A stretch of DNA of 8,823 nucleotides from Candidatus Sulfotelmatobacter sp. (GCA_030044775.1 JASICF010000548.1:1-8823), one strand, 5' to 3'. Positions 1 through 6,655 are shown, counted from the first letter of the stretch. Translations and numbers: made by a program. The notes: generated by a model not told the origin, from the letters alone.

Positions 1-392
1 TTTAGGCTTTCTTCCGGTGGCAGGGAAACCTCTACAATCCGAGCTTGATTCACCCTCTTCTGCCCACAGAATCGATGCACAGGTTTGGGGGAGCATCGTT
101 GTCGCCCGGCCCACGTGTCGCCATTCTGTATGAGTCCGCCAATCCGAGCCGCATTCGACTGGCCAGCAATCCTGCCGAGGTCATACGGACAGAGTCCATA
201 AAGGTAGCCTCGCTGTTTCTTGTTCCGTGGTTGCTGCTCGCTTTGCATCGCGGCCACGGTAAGGCCGAATAGCTCTCCTGGGCTAGTCTCGGGTGGCAGC
301 AACTGTCGATAAATCCCGACGTATACAGGAAACACCGTAGGTTGAGGTTGCCCAATCTCGTTGGATAATTGACGGCTATGCTGCGACTTATT
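1..392 (-). CDS. Possible partial minus-strand ORF running off the left edge
   Basis: I do not recognise this protein. After an in-frame TAA at 393-395 the minus frame stays open for about 130 codons to the window edge. Candidate starts are GTG at 335-333 and ATG at 248-246, and neither has a clear ribosome binding site. The translation looks protein-like (for example VFPVYVGIYRQLLPPE, then GELFGLTVAAM, then GYLYGLCPYDLGRIAG) and has balanced composition. A competing minus frame (475-50) is Cys/Arg/Ser-rich and looks like a shadow. It would be divergent to the kinase gene. It could equally be a chance open frame or a decayed gene; the sequence to the left would decide. Confidence 0.2.
342..369 (+). 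promoter_or_regulatory. Candidate sigma70-type promoter for the hybrid kinase gene
   Basis: TTGAGG (342-347) is followed by a 16-bp spacer and GATAAT (364-369), which together match 9 of 12 consensus positions. Transcription would begin near 376, giving a leader of about 80 nt before the ATG at 459. A second TTGACG at 369-374 lacks a good -10 at proper spacing. This is a pattern match only. Confidence 0.33.
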
Positions 393-445
393 TTACCGGT
401 TGAGAGGTGTTTGACCCCGGCGTGCCGAACACACGGGTAACAGTT

Positions 446-450
446 GGAGA
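446..450 (+). promoter_or_regulatory. Ribosome binding site that sets the kinase start at 459
   Basis: GGAGA lies 8 nt before ATG 459. An in-frame TTG at 444 overlaps this motif and has no purine-rich site of its own. The ATG also places the receiver's first beta strand (LLRILTVDDE) at the usual distance from the N-terminus, so 459 is preferred. Confidence 0.6.
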
Positions 451-458
451 ATCGTGTT

Positions 459-1655
459 ATGGCTTTGCTGCGCATACTGACGGTCGATGACGAAGAAGCT
501 GTCAGACGTGGGGCTCGCGAGCTGCTGTCGTCGCATTCGGGTTGGCAAGTCTGCGGCGAAGCGGAGGACGGGATTCAGGCAGTGGAGAGTGCGAGAGCAT
601 TGCGTCCTGACGTTGTGGTCATGGATGTCGCGATGCCCCGCATGAACGGGGTGGACGCAACACGAGCAATCCGGCAGGAACTTCCCGAAACAAAAATAAT
701 CCTCCTCAGTCAGAATGATCCGCGAGTCCTGCGCCAGCAGGCGGCTGCAATCCGGGCGCACGGAATTGTTGGAAAGGCTGACCTCTTCCGGGAACTTGTC
801 CCGACCATCGAGAAAGCTCTGGATGCGGAAGCCAATAAAGAGCGCTTGGCGCCAACCACTGGTTCTGCACTAATTTCGTCCACGTCGTTGAACTGTGATG
901 CAGGGATGGCTGCGCTCATCGCCAACAAGAATTGGGCTGAGACCCCGCTTGGCCCAGTCGAGAATTGGTCGCCGACGCTGCGAACCATCACAAACTTCTT
1001 GCTCGCTAACCGCTTCCCGCTGCTTCTGTGGTGGGGTCCTGAATACATCCAGATTTACAACGACGCTTACGCTCCGATTTTGGGGGTAAAGCATCCCATT
1101 CGAGCCTTAGGGCGGCCGGTCAGTGAGTGTTGGGACGAGATTTGGCACGTTCTAAAGCCACTCATCGATACGCCGTTCCACGGCGGCCCCGCAACCTGGA
1201 TGGAAGACATCGAACTCGAAATCAATCGGTCAGGGAAAATCGAAGAAACCCATTTCACGGTAGCTTATAGTCCTGTACCGGACGAGACCGTTCCCAGCGG
1301 CATTGGCGGAGTTCTAGCGACTGTTCACGAAATTACTGAAAAGATCGTAGCGGAAAGGCGAGTCGCGATTTTGCGGGACTTAGGTGCGGAGGCAGGCGAG
1401 GCTAAGACCGCAGAACAAGCATGTTCAGTTGCAGCTGATGTCTTGAGTAAATATCTGAGGGATTGCCCTTTCGCTCTGCTGTACTTGAACGACCCAGATG
1501 GACGCCACGCCCGTTTAGTCAGTTGCTCGCAGGTGGTGCAGGGTGAACCGGGTGCACCAACCGTTATTGACCTACAAAGAGACTTTTCGGCTGATGTAGT
1601 TTGGCCATTGTCCCAAGTCAATCGACGCTTGGCGCAGTTATTGCGACCGGGTTGA
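459..1655 (+). CDS. N-terminal part of a frameshifted hybrid sensor kinase (REC-PAS-GAF start)
   Basis: This reading frame encodes the input half of a large cytoplasmic signalling kinase. Numbered from ATG 459, residues 1-125 form a NarL-type receiver with acidic pair D10/D11, phosphoacceptor D56 (VVMDVAMPRMNG), switch Ser S84 and conserved K106. Residues of about 155-298 form a PAS domain of the type found in many hybrid kinases (NWAETPLGPVENWSPTLR, then FPLLLWWGPE, YNDAYAPILG, and GGVLATVHEITEKI at the end). From about 300 a linker helix leads into a GAF domain, which breaks off after VVWPLSQVNR. The last ten or so residues (RLAQLLRPG) are out of phase with the family and end at a TGA. No membrane segment is seen, so the signal is probably intracellular, or a small ligand or redox cue; the ligand is unknown. 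The rest of the protein continues in the -1 frame from about 1625. Domain calls are firm; whether this half is made on its own is not. Confidence 0.85.
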   Translation: MALLRILTVDDEEAVRRGARELLSSHSGWQVCGEAEDGIQAVESARALRPDVVVMDVAMPRMNGVDATRAIRQELPETKIILLSQNDPRVLRQQAAAIRAHGIVGKADLFRELVPTIEKALDAEANKERLAPTTGSALISSTSLNCDAGMAALIANKNWAETPLGPVENWSPTLRTITNFLLANRFPLLLWWGPEYIQIYNDAYAPILGVKHPIRALGRPVSECWDEIWHVLKPLIDTPFHGGPATWMEDIELEINRSGKIEETHFTVAYSPVPDETVPSGIGGVLATVHEITEKIVAERRVAILRDLGAEAGEAKTAEQACSVAADVLSKYLRDCPFALLYLNDPDGRHARLVSCSQVVQGEPGAPTVIDLQRDFSADVVWPLSQVNRRLAQLLRPG

Positions 1656-3934
1656 ACGACCGCTTCCACGGCAATGTGCCACGTGGGGTGTGGTCAGAGC
1701 CGCCAAATCAAGCGGTGGTAGTACCGGTGCGTTCGAGTCAAGCCAACCATCTTGCCGGATTCCTTATCGTGGGCATCAGTGCTGGACTACGGTGCGACGA
1801 AACATATCTCAGCTTTTTTGATCTCGCGGCACGACAGATTGCCACCTCAATAGCGAATGCACGAGCATATGAGGAGGAGCGCAAGCGTGCCGAAGCACTG
1901 GCAGAAATTGACCGTACAAAGACTGCATTTTTCAGCAATGTGAGTCATGAGTTTCGTACACCGCTCACCTTGATGCTGGGCCCTTTGCACGATCTTCTGG
2001 CGCGAAGCCAAACCCATTTATCTCCGATTGCGAAGGATCAACTCGAATTGGTCAATCGCAACGGTGCTCGGCTCCTCAGACTGGTCAACACATTATTGGA
2101 CTTTTCCCGTATCGAGGCAGGGCGCGCTGAGGCCGTCTATCAAGCTACGGATTTAGCAGGGTTCACTGCGGAACTTGCGAGCGTCTTTCGCTCGGCTACC
2201 GACCGGGCAGAACTCCTCCTGTTGGTCGATTGTCGCAATCTGGGCGAGCCTGTCTATATCGACCGAGATATGTGGGAAAAGATCGTCTTGAATTTGCTCT
2301 CGAATGCCTTCAAGTTCACGTTTGAAGGCGAGATCGAGGTTAGTTTAAATCGCGTGGACGGCGCTGCGGAACTACGAGTTCGTGACACGGGCGTGGGTAT
2401 ACCTGCGGAATCTATCCCAAAGCTTTTTGAACGATTCCATCGAGTCGCTAACACGCGCAGTCGCACTCATGAAGGCAGTGGCATCGGGTTGGCTTTGGTG
2501 TACGAGTTAGTCAAGCTCCACGGCGGTTCTATTCACGCGGAAAGTACGGTCGGACGCGGAACCACTTTCATCGTTCGAGTTCCTTTCGGACAGAATCATT
2601 TGACGGCGGGAAAGATTGGTGGCTCGCGCAGTCTTTCTGCCACCGGAGTAGGAGCGACACCATTCGTTGAAGAAGCTTTGAGATGGTTGCCCGACCCACC
2701 CGCAGCAAATGTTGAATTGTTTGAGTCCGGGGAACTGCTGCCCGTTCCGTGCCCCCCTTCAGAATCTGTTGCTCGTTCGCGAATACTGGTCGCTGATGAC
2801 AACGCAGACATGCGCCAATATCTTGCTCGCTTGTTGGCTGAGCATTACGAAGTTGAGACGGTCGCTGATGGACAAAGTGCGATCAATGCAGCACGTCAAC
2901 GCCCTCCCGGTCTCATTCTTAGCGATGTAATGATGCCTGTAGTAGACGGATTCGAGCTTCTGAAGGAAATACGGGCAAATGAGAGCACACGAAGCATTCC
3001 AGTTGTCTTGCTTTCGGCTCGTGCGGGCGAAGAATCTCGTGTGGAAGGGTTGAATGCGGGGGCGGACGATTATTTAATCAAGCCGTTTTCTGCGCGTGAG
3101 CTTCTGGCTCGAATCAGTGCCCGATTGGAGATCGCCCGACTACAACGCGAGCTAACCGAGACTCTTGAAATGCAAGTTCGTGCCCGAACACAAGAACTGG
3201 AACACCGAACGCGCGAATTGATGAAACAGTCGGAGGGCATTCGTAACCTTTCAGCACGGCTATTGAAGGTTCAAGATGAGGAACGGCGGCGTATCGCCCG
3301 CGACTTTCATGACAGTGCTGGTCAAACATTGACTGCCCTTGGTTTGAATCTCGCGGAACTGATTCAAAGAGCAGACGTTGTGGCGCCAGAGTTGGCACAA
3401 GAAGGAAAAGAGATTGAGGAAATGGTTCAGCAACTCCATCGCGAAATTCGCACCACGTCATATCTGCTACATCCCCCTTTGTTGGACGAAGCCGGACTCA
3501 AGTCGAGTTTGAGCTGGTATGTGCACGGTGTTGCGGAACGCAGCGGAATGAGGATTGGTCTCGACATCTGCGACGATTTCGGAAGGCTTCCTGCCGACAT
3601 GGAGCTTGCAATTTTCCGCGTCGTGCAGGAGTGTCTTACAAATATCCACCGCCATTCGGGGAGCAAGACGGCAAAAATCCGGGTAAGTCGCGAAGAAGAC
3701 AATGTTTGTGTAGAAGTACGGGATGAGGGGAAAGGCATTCCCCCTGACCGATTGGCAGAAATTCAATCCCATGGCTCTGGCGTTGGTATAACGGGAATGC
3801 GAGAACGCTTACATCAATTTAAGGGCGACATGAACATCGAATCCTCGGGCGGGGGTACATCCGTTTTGGTCAAGATCCCCATTCCTAAGCTGGCTCAGTC
3901 AACTGATATCGAGCCGCTCGAAGCTGCTGTATAG
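1601..3934 (+). CDS. C-terminal part of the hybrid kinase: GAF end, HisKA-HATPase, REC, HisKA_3-HATPase
   Basis: Numbering is from the first in-frame TTG (1601); no ribosome binding site supports any start here, so this is most likely the continuation of the preceding frame. Residues 10-90 complete the GAF domain. A classical kinase follows: HisKA with H116 in SHEFRTP, then HATPase_c with N231/N235, DTGVGI (262-267), LFERF (275-279) and GSGIGLAL (292-299). Residues 392-510 form a second receiver with D399/D400, phosphoacceptor D442 (SDVMMP), S472 and K494. A coiled coil (about 505-560) leads to a NarX/DesK-type HisKA_3 with H570 in RRRIARDFHDSAGQ, then a second HATPase with ECLTNIHRHSG (N681) and DEGKGI (708-713), and a C-terminal G-box GSGVGITGM. 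All catalytic motifs look intact in both modules. No HTH output domain is present, so the final phosphate acceptor is probably encoded elsewhere. The stop is TAG at 3932-3934; no clear terminator follows. Confidence 0.9.
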   Translation: MAIVPSQSTLGAVIATGLNDRFHGNVPRGVWSEPPNQAVVVPVRSSQANHLAGFLIVGISAGLRCDETYLSFFDLAARQIATSIANARAYEEERKRAEALAEIDRTKTAFFSNVSHEFRTPLTLMLGPLHDLLARSQTHLSPIAKDQLELVNRNGARLLRLVNTLLDFSRIEAGRAEAVYQATDLAGFTAELASVFRSATDRAELLLLVDCRNLGEPVYIDRDMWEKIVLNLLSNAFKFTFEGEIEVSLNRVDGAAELRVRDTGVGIPAESIPKLFERFHRVANTRSRTHEGSGIGLALVYELVKLHGGSIHAESTVGRGTTFIVRVPFGQNHLTAGKIGGSRSLSATGVGATPFVEEALRWLPDPPAANVELFESGELLPVPCPPSESVARSRILVADDNADMRQYLARLLAEHYEVETVADGQSAINAARQRPPGLILSDVMMPVVDGFELLKEIRANESTRSIPVVLLSARAGEESRVEGLNAGADDYLIKPFSARELLARISARLEIARLQRELTETLEMQVRARTQELEHRTRELMKQSEGIRNLSARLLKVQDEERRRIARDFHDSAGQTLTALGLNLAELIQRADVVAPELAQEGKEIEEMVQQLHREIRTTSYLLHPPLLDEAGLKSSLSWYVHGVAERSGMRIGLDICDDFGRLPADMELAIFRVVQECLTNIHRHSGSKTAKIRVSREEDNVCVEVRDEGKGIPPDRLAEIQSHGSGVGITGMRERLHQFKGDMNIESSGGGTSVLVKIPIPKLAQSTDIEPLEAAV
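1617..1655 (+). other. Frameshift junction in the kinase GAF domain
   Basis: The upstream frame reads WPLSQVNR and then loses family resemblance before the TGA at 1653-1655. The -1 frame picks it up as TLGAVIATGLNDRF, then VWSEPPNQAVVVPV. Joining them at about 1623-1630 gives a GAF segment of the length I recall for the family (WPL-x-x-V-x-R, about nine residues, then L-x-x-RF). One missing base in this stretch explains it. No X XXY YYZ slippery heptamer in the upstream frame and no following stem-loop is evident, so programmed -1 frameshifting is not supported. Sequencing error or true mutation cannot be told apart from this sequence. Confidence 0.7.
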
Positions 3935-3945
3935 CACAAAGCCCG

Positions 3946-4131
3946 TCACATGTAGGTCCCAGCGATGATGCCTGCGTCGTTGATACTCGAAGGCTCAGTA
4001 CCCTCACTGATGGCGGTTCCTGCACCAGGCGCCGAGAAGCCAGTCATCGCCCCATTTGCCTCTCGCACGAAGGCGTGATGAGAATTGGTCGGGTCGGGGC
4101 TGTCGAATTTCGCCAGAGCCGTACGGTCGTA
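3946..4131 (-). pseudogene. 3' relic of an acidobacterial 'FDAPGAG / SIN-G-I-G-Y' repeat protein
   Basis: On the minus strand a frame bounded upstream by TGA (4132-4134) and ending in TGA (3946-3948) reads ALAKFDSPDPTNSHHAFVRE, then TGFSAPGAGTAISEGTEPSS, then INDAGIIAGTYM. This matches the repeat pattern I know from secreted acidobacterial proteins: HGFVR-x-x-DG-x-x-T-x-FDAPGAGT ... SIN-x-x-G-x-I-x-G-x-Y. Only about one and a half repeat units survive. There is no start codon or signal peptide, and no matching frame is visible further upstream, so it is a truncated remnant. It converges on the kinase gene with 11 bp between the stops. Family assignment rests on recall of the motif; the remnant status is inferred from length and the upstream stop. 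Confidence 0.6.
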
Positions 4132-4193
4132 TCAACGCCAGGTTTTCCTTAGGCGGACGCACTCGCAAAACTGAAAATCTTCATCTTCGAGAG

Positions 4194-4225
4194 CGGTAAT
4201 TACCGACAGGCTCGGTTTTTCCGAG
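4194..4225. repeat. Perfect 12-bp palindrome followed by a T-loop hairpin
   Basis: CGGTAATTACCG (4194-4205) is perfectly self-complementary. Five bases later CTCGG (4211-4215) and CCGAG (4221-4225) form a 5-bp stem around TTTTT. The palindrome is operator-like, but no nearby gene start on either strand is a clear target. The hairpin lacks a T-run outside the stem, so it is not a classical terminator. Confidence 0.4.
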
Positions 4226-4270
4226 ATTATTGAAAATTTGTGCTCGCTGTTTTTCCGCCGAAGCTCGGAG

Positions 4271-4702
4271 TCAGTGAGTGTAAACAGGATTTATCGTCAA
4301 TTGACACGCAAGAACTGTCGACGGGTTTGTTCTAACCTCGGCATTTCAGTATCGTTCAAACAGACGTGATGCCGTTCGAAAACAGCTCCCGCAGTTCAGG
4401 TGGCAGTGCTTTCACAAATGCATTTGGGCTGTATCTTTCGCGGGAATCTGTCTTTTCCTACGGCATCCAGGACATGCTTGCGCATGAGTCTTTTCATGTT
4501 GGCAGCCGCACCGACGCCCCCACCGGGCGTGCCGGTTCTGTTTGCACAGTCACGTCCCCTTCCGGAACGGTTCCGCAGTTGGTAGGCCGAACACATCTAC
4601 CCTGGCCCATAGCAAAGATTGAAAGGTCCTGCAATCCTCGGCGCTGGATTACCTTTTCGAAACAAATCCCGATTACGCTCATTGAGGTCAATGAGTGTAA
4701 AC
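4271..4702 (+). repeat. Pair of 15-bp near-identical direct repeats flanking about 400 bp
   Basis: TCAGTGAGTGTAAAC (4271-4285) and TCAATGAGTGTAAAC (4688-4702) differ at one base and lie in the same orientation. They bracket the gene-poor stretch. They could mark a small duplication or an ancient insertion, or be coincidence. No inverted termini or transposase lie between them. Confidence 0.3.
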
Positions 4703-4820
4703 GTCTGTTTTCGCCAATAAGGCCCTAGGAAGGATTGGGACTGACAGATGCTTCGATTGACGCTGCGCACAGATGACCACCTGTGCTCACGAGACTCAGC
4801 CGATAAGTGAACCGACCTTC

Positions 4821-5978
4821 CTACTTGGACAAGACCGTGATGCTCGTCGGCTCGACGCTAAGCACATATGGCGATCCTGAAACTTGGTGGTATTCCGTCG
4901 TAGTAATGGTGAACGCGTAGAGCTGATTGGAGGGGCCGATGCCGTACAGATGACTGTGAGTGTCCCAAGTGAGCCCCCAAATCTCGTCATCAGTCAATAA
5001 TGGCGTGTACTGCGTAATCGGATTACCGCCATTAAAGTGGAATACCTGCAATCCATTTGTCCCGCCGACTGCCAGCAGGGTTCCGGCAGGCGATATCTGG
5101 AGCTGTGCCGGGTCGCCTACGGCGGAATCAGGCATGTTCTGATATGTGCTGTTGGTGGTCAGGTTGCCGGAACTGTCTGCCGTGTAGACACCCAGTTGCG
5201 TCAGCTGGCTCTGTTCCGTGACAAAGCCAACTGCCAAGTTGTTCGCTCGATCGGCCGCCTGACCGAACGCACAATATTTGTCGTTGGGATAGTCGGGAAC
5301 GGTAGGCTCTATGGTAAATGGGGTCAGGCTTCCGTCGCTGTTTCGACGAGCTGCATAGAACTCCGCGCTCTGTTGGACGCAGCTGACCGCGTATCCGTAA
5401 TCGTTATCTCCAATAAGAGAGAAGGGCTGTTCCAATTCCGCGCTGTCGGTCGACACAGTGCCAAAATAAGTCAGCGTGCCTGTTGTGCCGTTCTTGTGGA
5501 AGAACAGAATCGAGCTTCCCGCCGAGCCATCCTGGAGTTGGGCATAGAGAGTTGAGCCTGTGCGATCCAAGAACAAGAAAACCACGCTTGCAGTAGTCCC
5601 AGTGTACTGCTCGGTATTGACAGACGAGACTTCTTTGAGCGACCCATTGGAGGCAATCGAGAACGAGTAGATGGAAATTCCATCCGATACGAAGAGCCAG
5701 CTAGCAGTGTGCGCCACACTCGGAGAGTACCCAGTACTTTGCGTCCAGAACGGCGATCCCGCGAGCACGGTGAGGATGCCGTTCGCGTCGGCGCTGTAAC
5801 CATAAAGTTGGGCGGTGTTGTTGGCCCGGCTGGCTGTCACTGTCGCTACATAGACATATGCCGAGGGCATGGCGGTTGTTGAAGTGGCGTGATCTTGCGC
5901 GAACGCGAGCCCGGCGGATGTCACTGCGGCGCAAAAACTTACGACAAGGCTGGCGATTAGCTTTACAGGCGGCTTCAT
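4821..5978 (-). CDS. Exported lactonase/YncE-like beta-propeller protein
   Basis: A 385-residue protein starts at ATG 5978-5976, chosen because GGAGG sits 6 nt upstream and the start gives a clean signal peptide; a longer frame from 6065 would bury that peptide. Residues 1-27 form the signal (K6, hydrophobic LIASLVVSFCAAVTSAG, then AFA before QD), so it is likely cleaved by signal peptidase I and exported to the periplasm or beyond. The mature part is a run of beta-rich blades with the recurring pattern of lactonase-type propellers: YVYVATV...LYGYSADANGILTVLAGSPF, WLFVSDGISIYSFSIASNGSL, GVYTADSSGNLTT, LQISPAGTLLAVGGTNGLQVF, and the closing VSGSPYVLSVEPTSITVLSK. Length fits a seven-bladed propeller. 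The family name does not prove 6-phosphogluconolactonase activity. Secreted acidobacterial members are mostly uncharacterised, and this one may bind or scaffold rather than catalyse. It is monocistronic here and divergent from the Big2 protein gene. Confidence 0.8.
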   Translation of the reverse strand: MKPPVKLIASLVVSFCAAVTSAGLAFAQDHATSTTAMPSAYVYVATVTASRANNTAQLYGYSADANGILTVLAGSPFWTQSTGYSPSVAHTASWLFVSDGISIYSFSIASNGSLKEVSSVNTEQYTGTTASVVFLFLDRTGSTLYAQLQDGSAGSSILFFHKNGTTGTLTYFGTVSTDSAELEQPFSLIGDNDYGYAVSCVQQSAEFYAARRNSDGSLTPFTIEPTVPDYPNDKYCAFGQAADRANNLAVGFVTEQSQLTQLGVYTADSSGNLTTNSTYQNMPDSAVGDPAQLQISPAGTLLAVGGTNGLQVFHFNGGNPITQYTPLLTDDEIWGLTWDTHSHLYGIGPSNQLYAFTITTTEYHQVSGSPYVLSVEPTSITVLSK

Positions 5979-5984
5979 ATCGGT

Positions 5985-5989
5985 CCTCC
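5985..5989 (-). promoter_or_regulatory. Ribosome binding site of the propeller gene
   Basis: On the minus strand GGAGG stands 6 nt before ATG 5978, an optimal arrangement. It fixes the start at the residue that opens the signal peptide. Confidence 0.7.
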
Positions 5990-6102
5990 GGGTGGCGGTT
6001 GAGTGCGGTGAGAAAACAGGGACGGGACCCTTCCAAGTCATTTCCCGTGGCGACTGGACCTGCACGGAATGGCAGCCGGACGGCGGAGAACCGAATCGCG
6101 CC

Positions 6103-6130
6103 AGTATAGATGCGTTTACAAGACAGTCAG
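6103..6130 (-). promoter_or_regulatory. Candidate promoter for the propeller gene
   Basis: Read on the minus strand, CTGACT (6130-6125) is followed by a 16-bp spacer and TATACT (6108-6103), matching 9 of 12 consensus positions. Transcription would begin near 6096, with a leader of about 118 nt to the ATG. Only sequence similarity supports it. Confidence 0.3.
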
Positions 6131-6283
6131 TTGTCTATCGCTGTTAGTGAACCGGAGGGGCGAAGAGTTCGCTAGCTATCGTAATATCCTGATTTCGCTC
6201 ATCGACCAAGCGTCACCGAGCGAACGCTGTGGCAGGAAATCTCTTGCTATTTTTGGCGGAGTCAAGAAGACCACACTGCGCAG

Positions 6284-6331
6284 ATGACCCCAATTTCGTA
6301 TGCCTGGGGGAGGTTCCGAAGTTTGGGTCAT
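6284..6331. repeat. Long imperfect inverted repeat, possible plus-strand terminator or IS-end relic
   Basis: Left arm 6284-6298 (ATGACCCCAATTTCG) pairs with right arm 6317-6331 (CGAAGTTTGGGTCAT) in 14 of 15 positions, counting one G-U pair, around an 18-nt loop. The plus strand continues as a T-rich tract from 6331, so as RNA it would look like a factor-independent terminator in the plus direction. No plus-strand gene ends here. The GATGACCCC...GGGTCATTTTT pattern also recalls ends of some IS21-family elements, which I cannot verify. Confidence 0.5.
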
Positions 6332-6502
6332 TTTTCATATTGCTTGTTTTTCATTTATCTTTCCTTTCACAAAAACATGTTGCCGCGCAAGAAATAGTCA
6401 GACACTTATTCCGACCAGCCAACAGCATGTCTCTACTAAGCAACTAGGCAAACATTACGTTTTTATAAGTCATCCGATTGATAAAAGGGGATGATAAGAG
6501 AT

Positions 6503-6526
6503 GATATGGCACTACCGTGGCATATC
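6503..6526. promoter_or_regulatory. 24-bp dyad, candidate operator upstream of the Big2 gene promoter
   Basis: GATATGGCAC (6503-6512), TACC, GTGGCATATC (6517-6526): nine of ten arm positions are complementary; the single mismatch is G opposite G. It ends 18 bp before the TTGACA at 6545, a position suited to an activator or repressor dimer. No regulator gene lies beside it. Confidence 0.4.
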
Positions 6527-6544
6527 CCTGGCACGTTCTTGCGC

Positions 6545-6571
6545 TTGACAGTTTCTTGTTGCTGATAAAAA
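6545..6571 (+). promoter_or_regulatory. Candidate promoter of the Big2 repeat gene
   Basis: A perfect TTGACA (6545-6550) is followed 15 bp later by TAAAAA (6566-6571) with an upstream TG dinucleotide one base away (TGATAAAAA), an extended -10 arrangement that can compensate for the short spacer. Transcription would start near 6578, leaving a leader of about 150 nt. Confidence 0.35.
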
Positions 6572-6655
6572 CTGCCGCCGTACCTTCCATTGAAATCGTG
6601 CTAGTGCAGGCGCGATATTGCTGTAGCGGTCTTTCAGGGTGAGCAGTGCTGCAGC

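Larger units (their letters stand above)
4135..4820. other. Mostly non-coding stretch between the relic and the propeller gene
   Basis: I see no convincing gene here. The longest plus frame starts at GTG 4366 and ends at TAG 4728 (120 codons). It has no ribosome binding site and I recognise no family, though it contains AHESFH, a chance-compatible HExxH pattern at about codons 40-44. Minus frames at 4396-4596 and 4494-4691 are short and Arg/Gly-rich. A weak stem GCACAG/CTGTGC (4767-4786) lies downstream of the propeller gene but has no T-run in the minus direction, so it is not a convincing terminator. The stretch may be a graveyard of decayed genes, consistent with the neighbouring relic. 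Confidence 0.45.

Noticed and set aside
50..475. Minus-strand 141-codon frame upstream of and overlapping the kinase start
   Set aside because: Rich in Cys, Arg and Ser, no family resemblance, and its start lies inside the kinase coding sequence; treated as a shadow.
1617..1655. Programmed -1 ribosomal frameshifting in the kinase gene
   Set aside because: No X XXY YYZ heptamer in the upstream frame and no obvious stimulatory stem-loop; a one-base loss is the simpler explanation.
4767..4786. GCACAG/CTGTGC stem as terminator of the propeller gene
   Set aside because: Only six base pairs with an 8-nt loop and no T-run in the direction of transcription.
5037..5555. Plus-strand 172-codon frame inside the propeller gene
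   Set aside because: Fully antisense to a well-supported exported beta-propeller gene; Cys/Arg-rich and not protein-like.
5976..6065. Longer propeller start at 6065
   Set aside because: It would add 29 residues ahead of a clean signal peptide, while ATG 5978 has GGAGG at 6-nt spacing.
6069..6494. Short overlapping plus frames in the divergent intergenic region
   Set aside because: No ribosome binding sites or recognisable content, and they run across the inverted repeat at 6284-6331.
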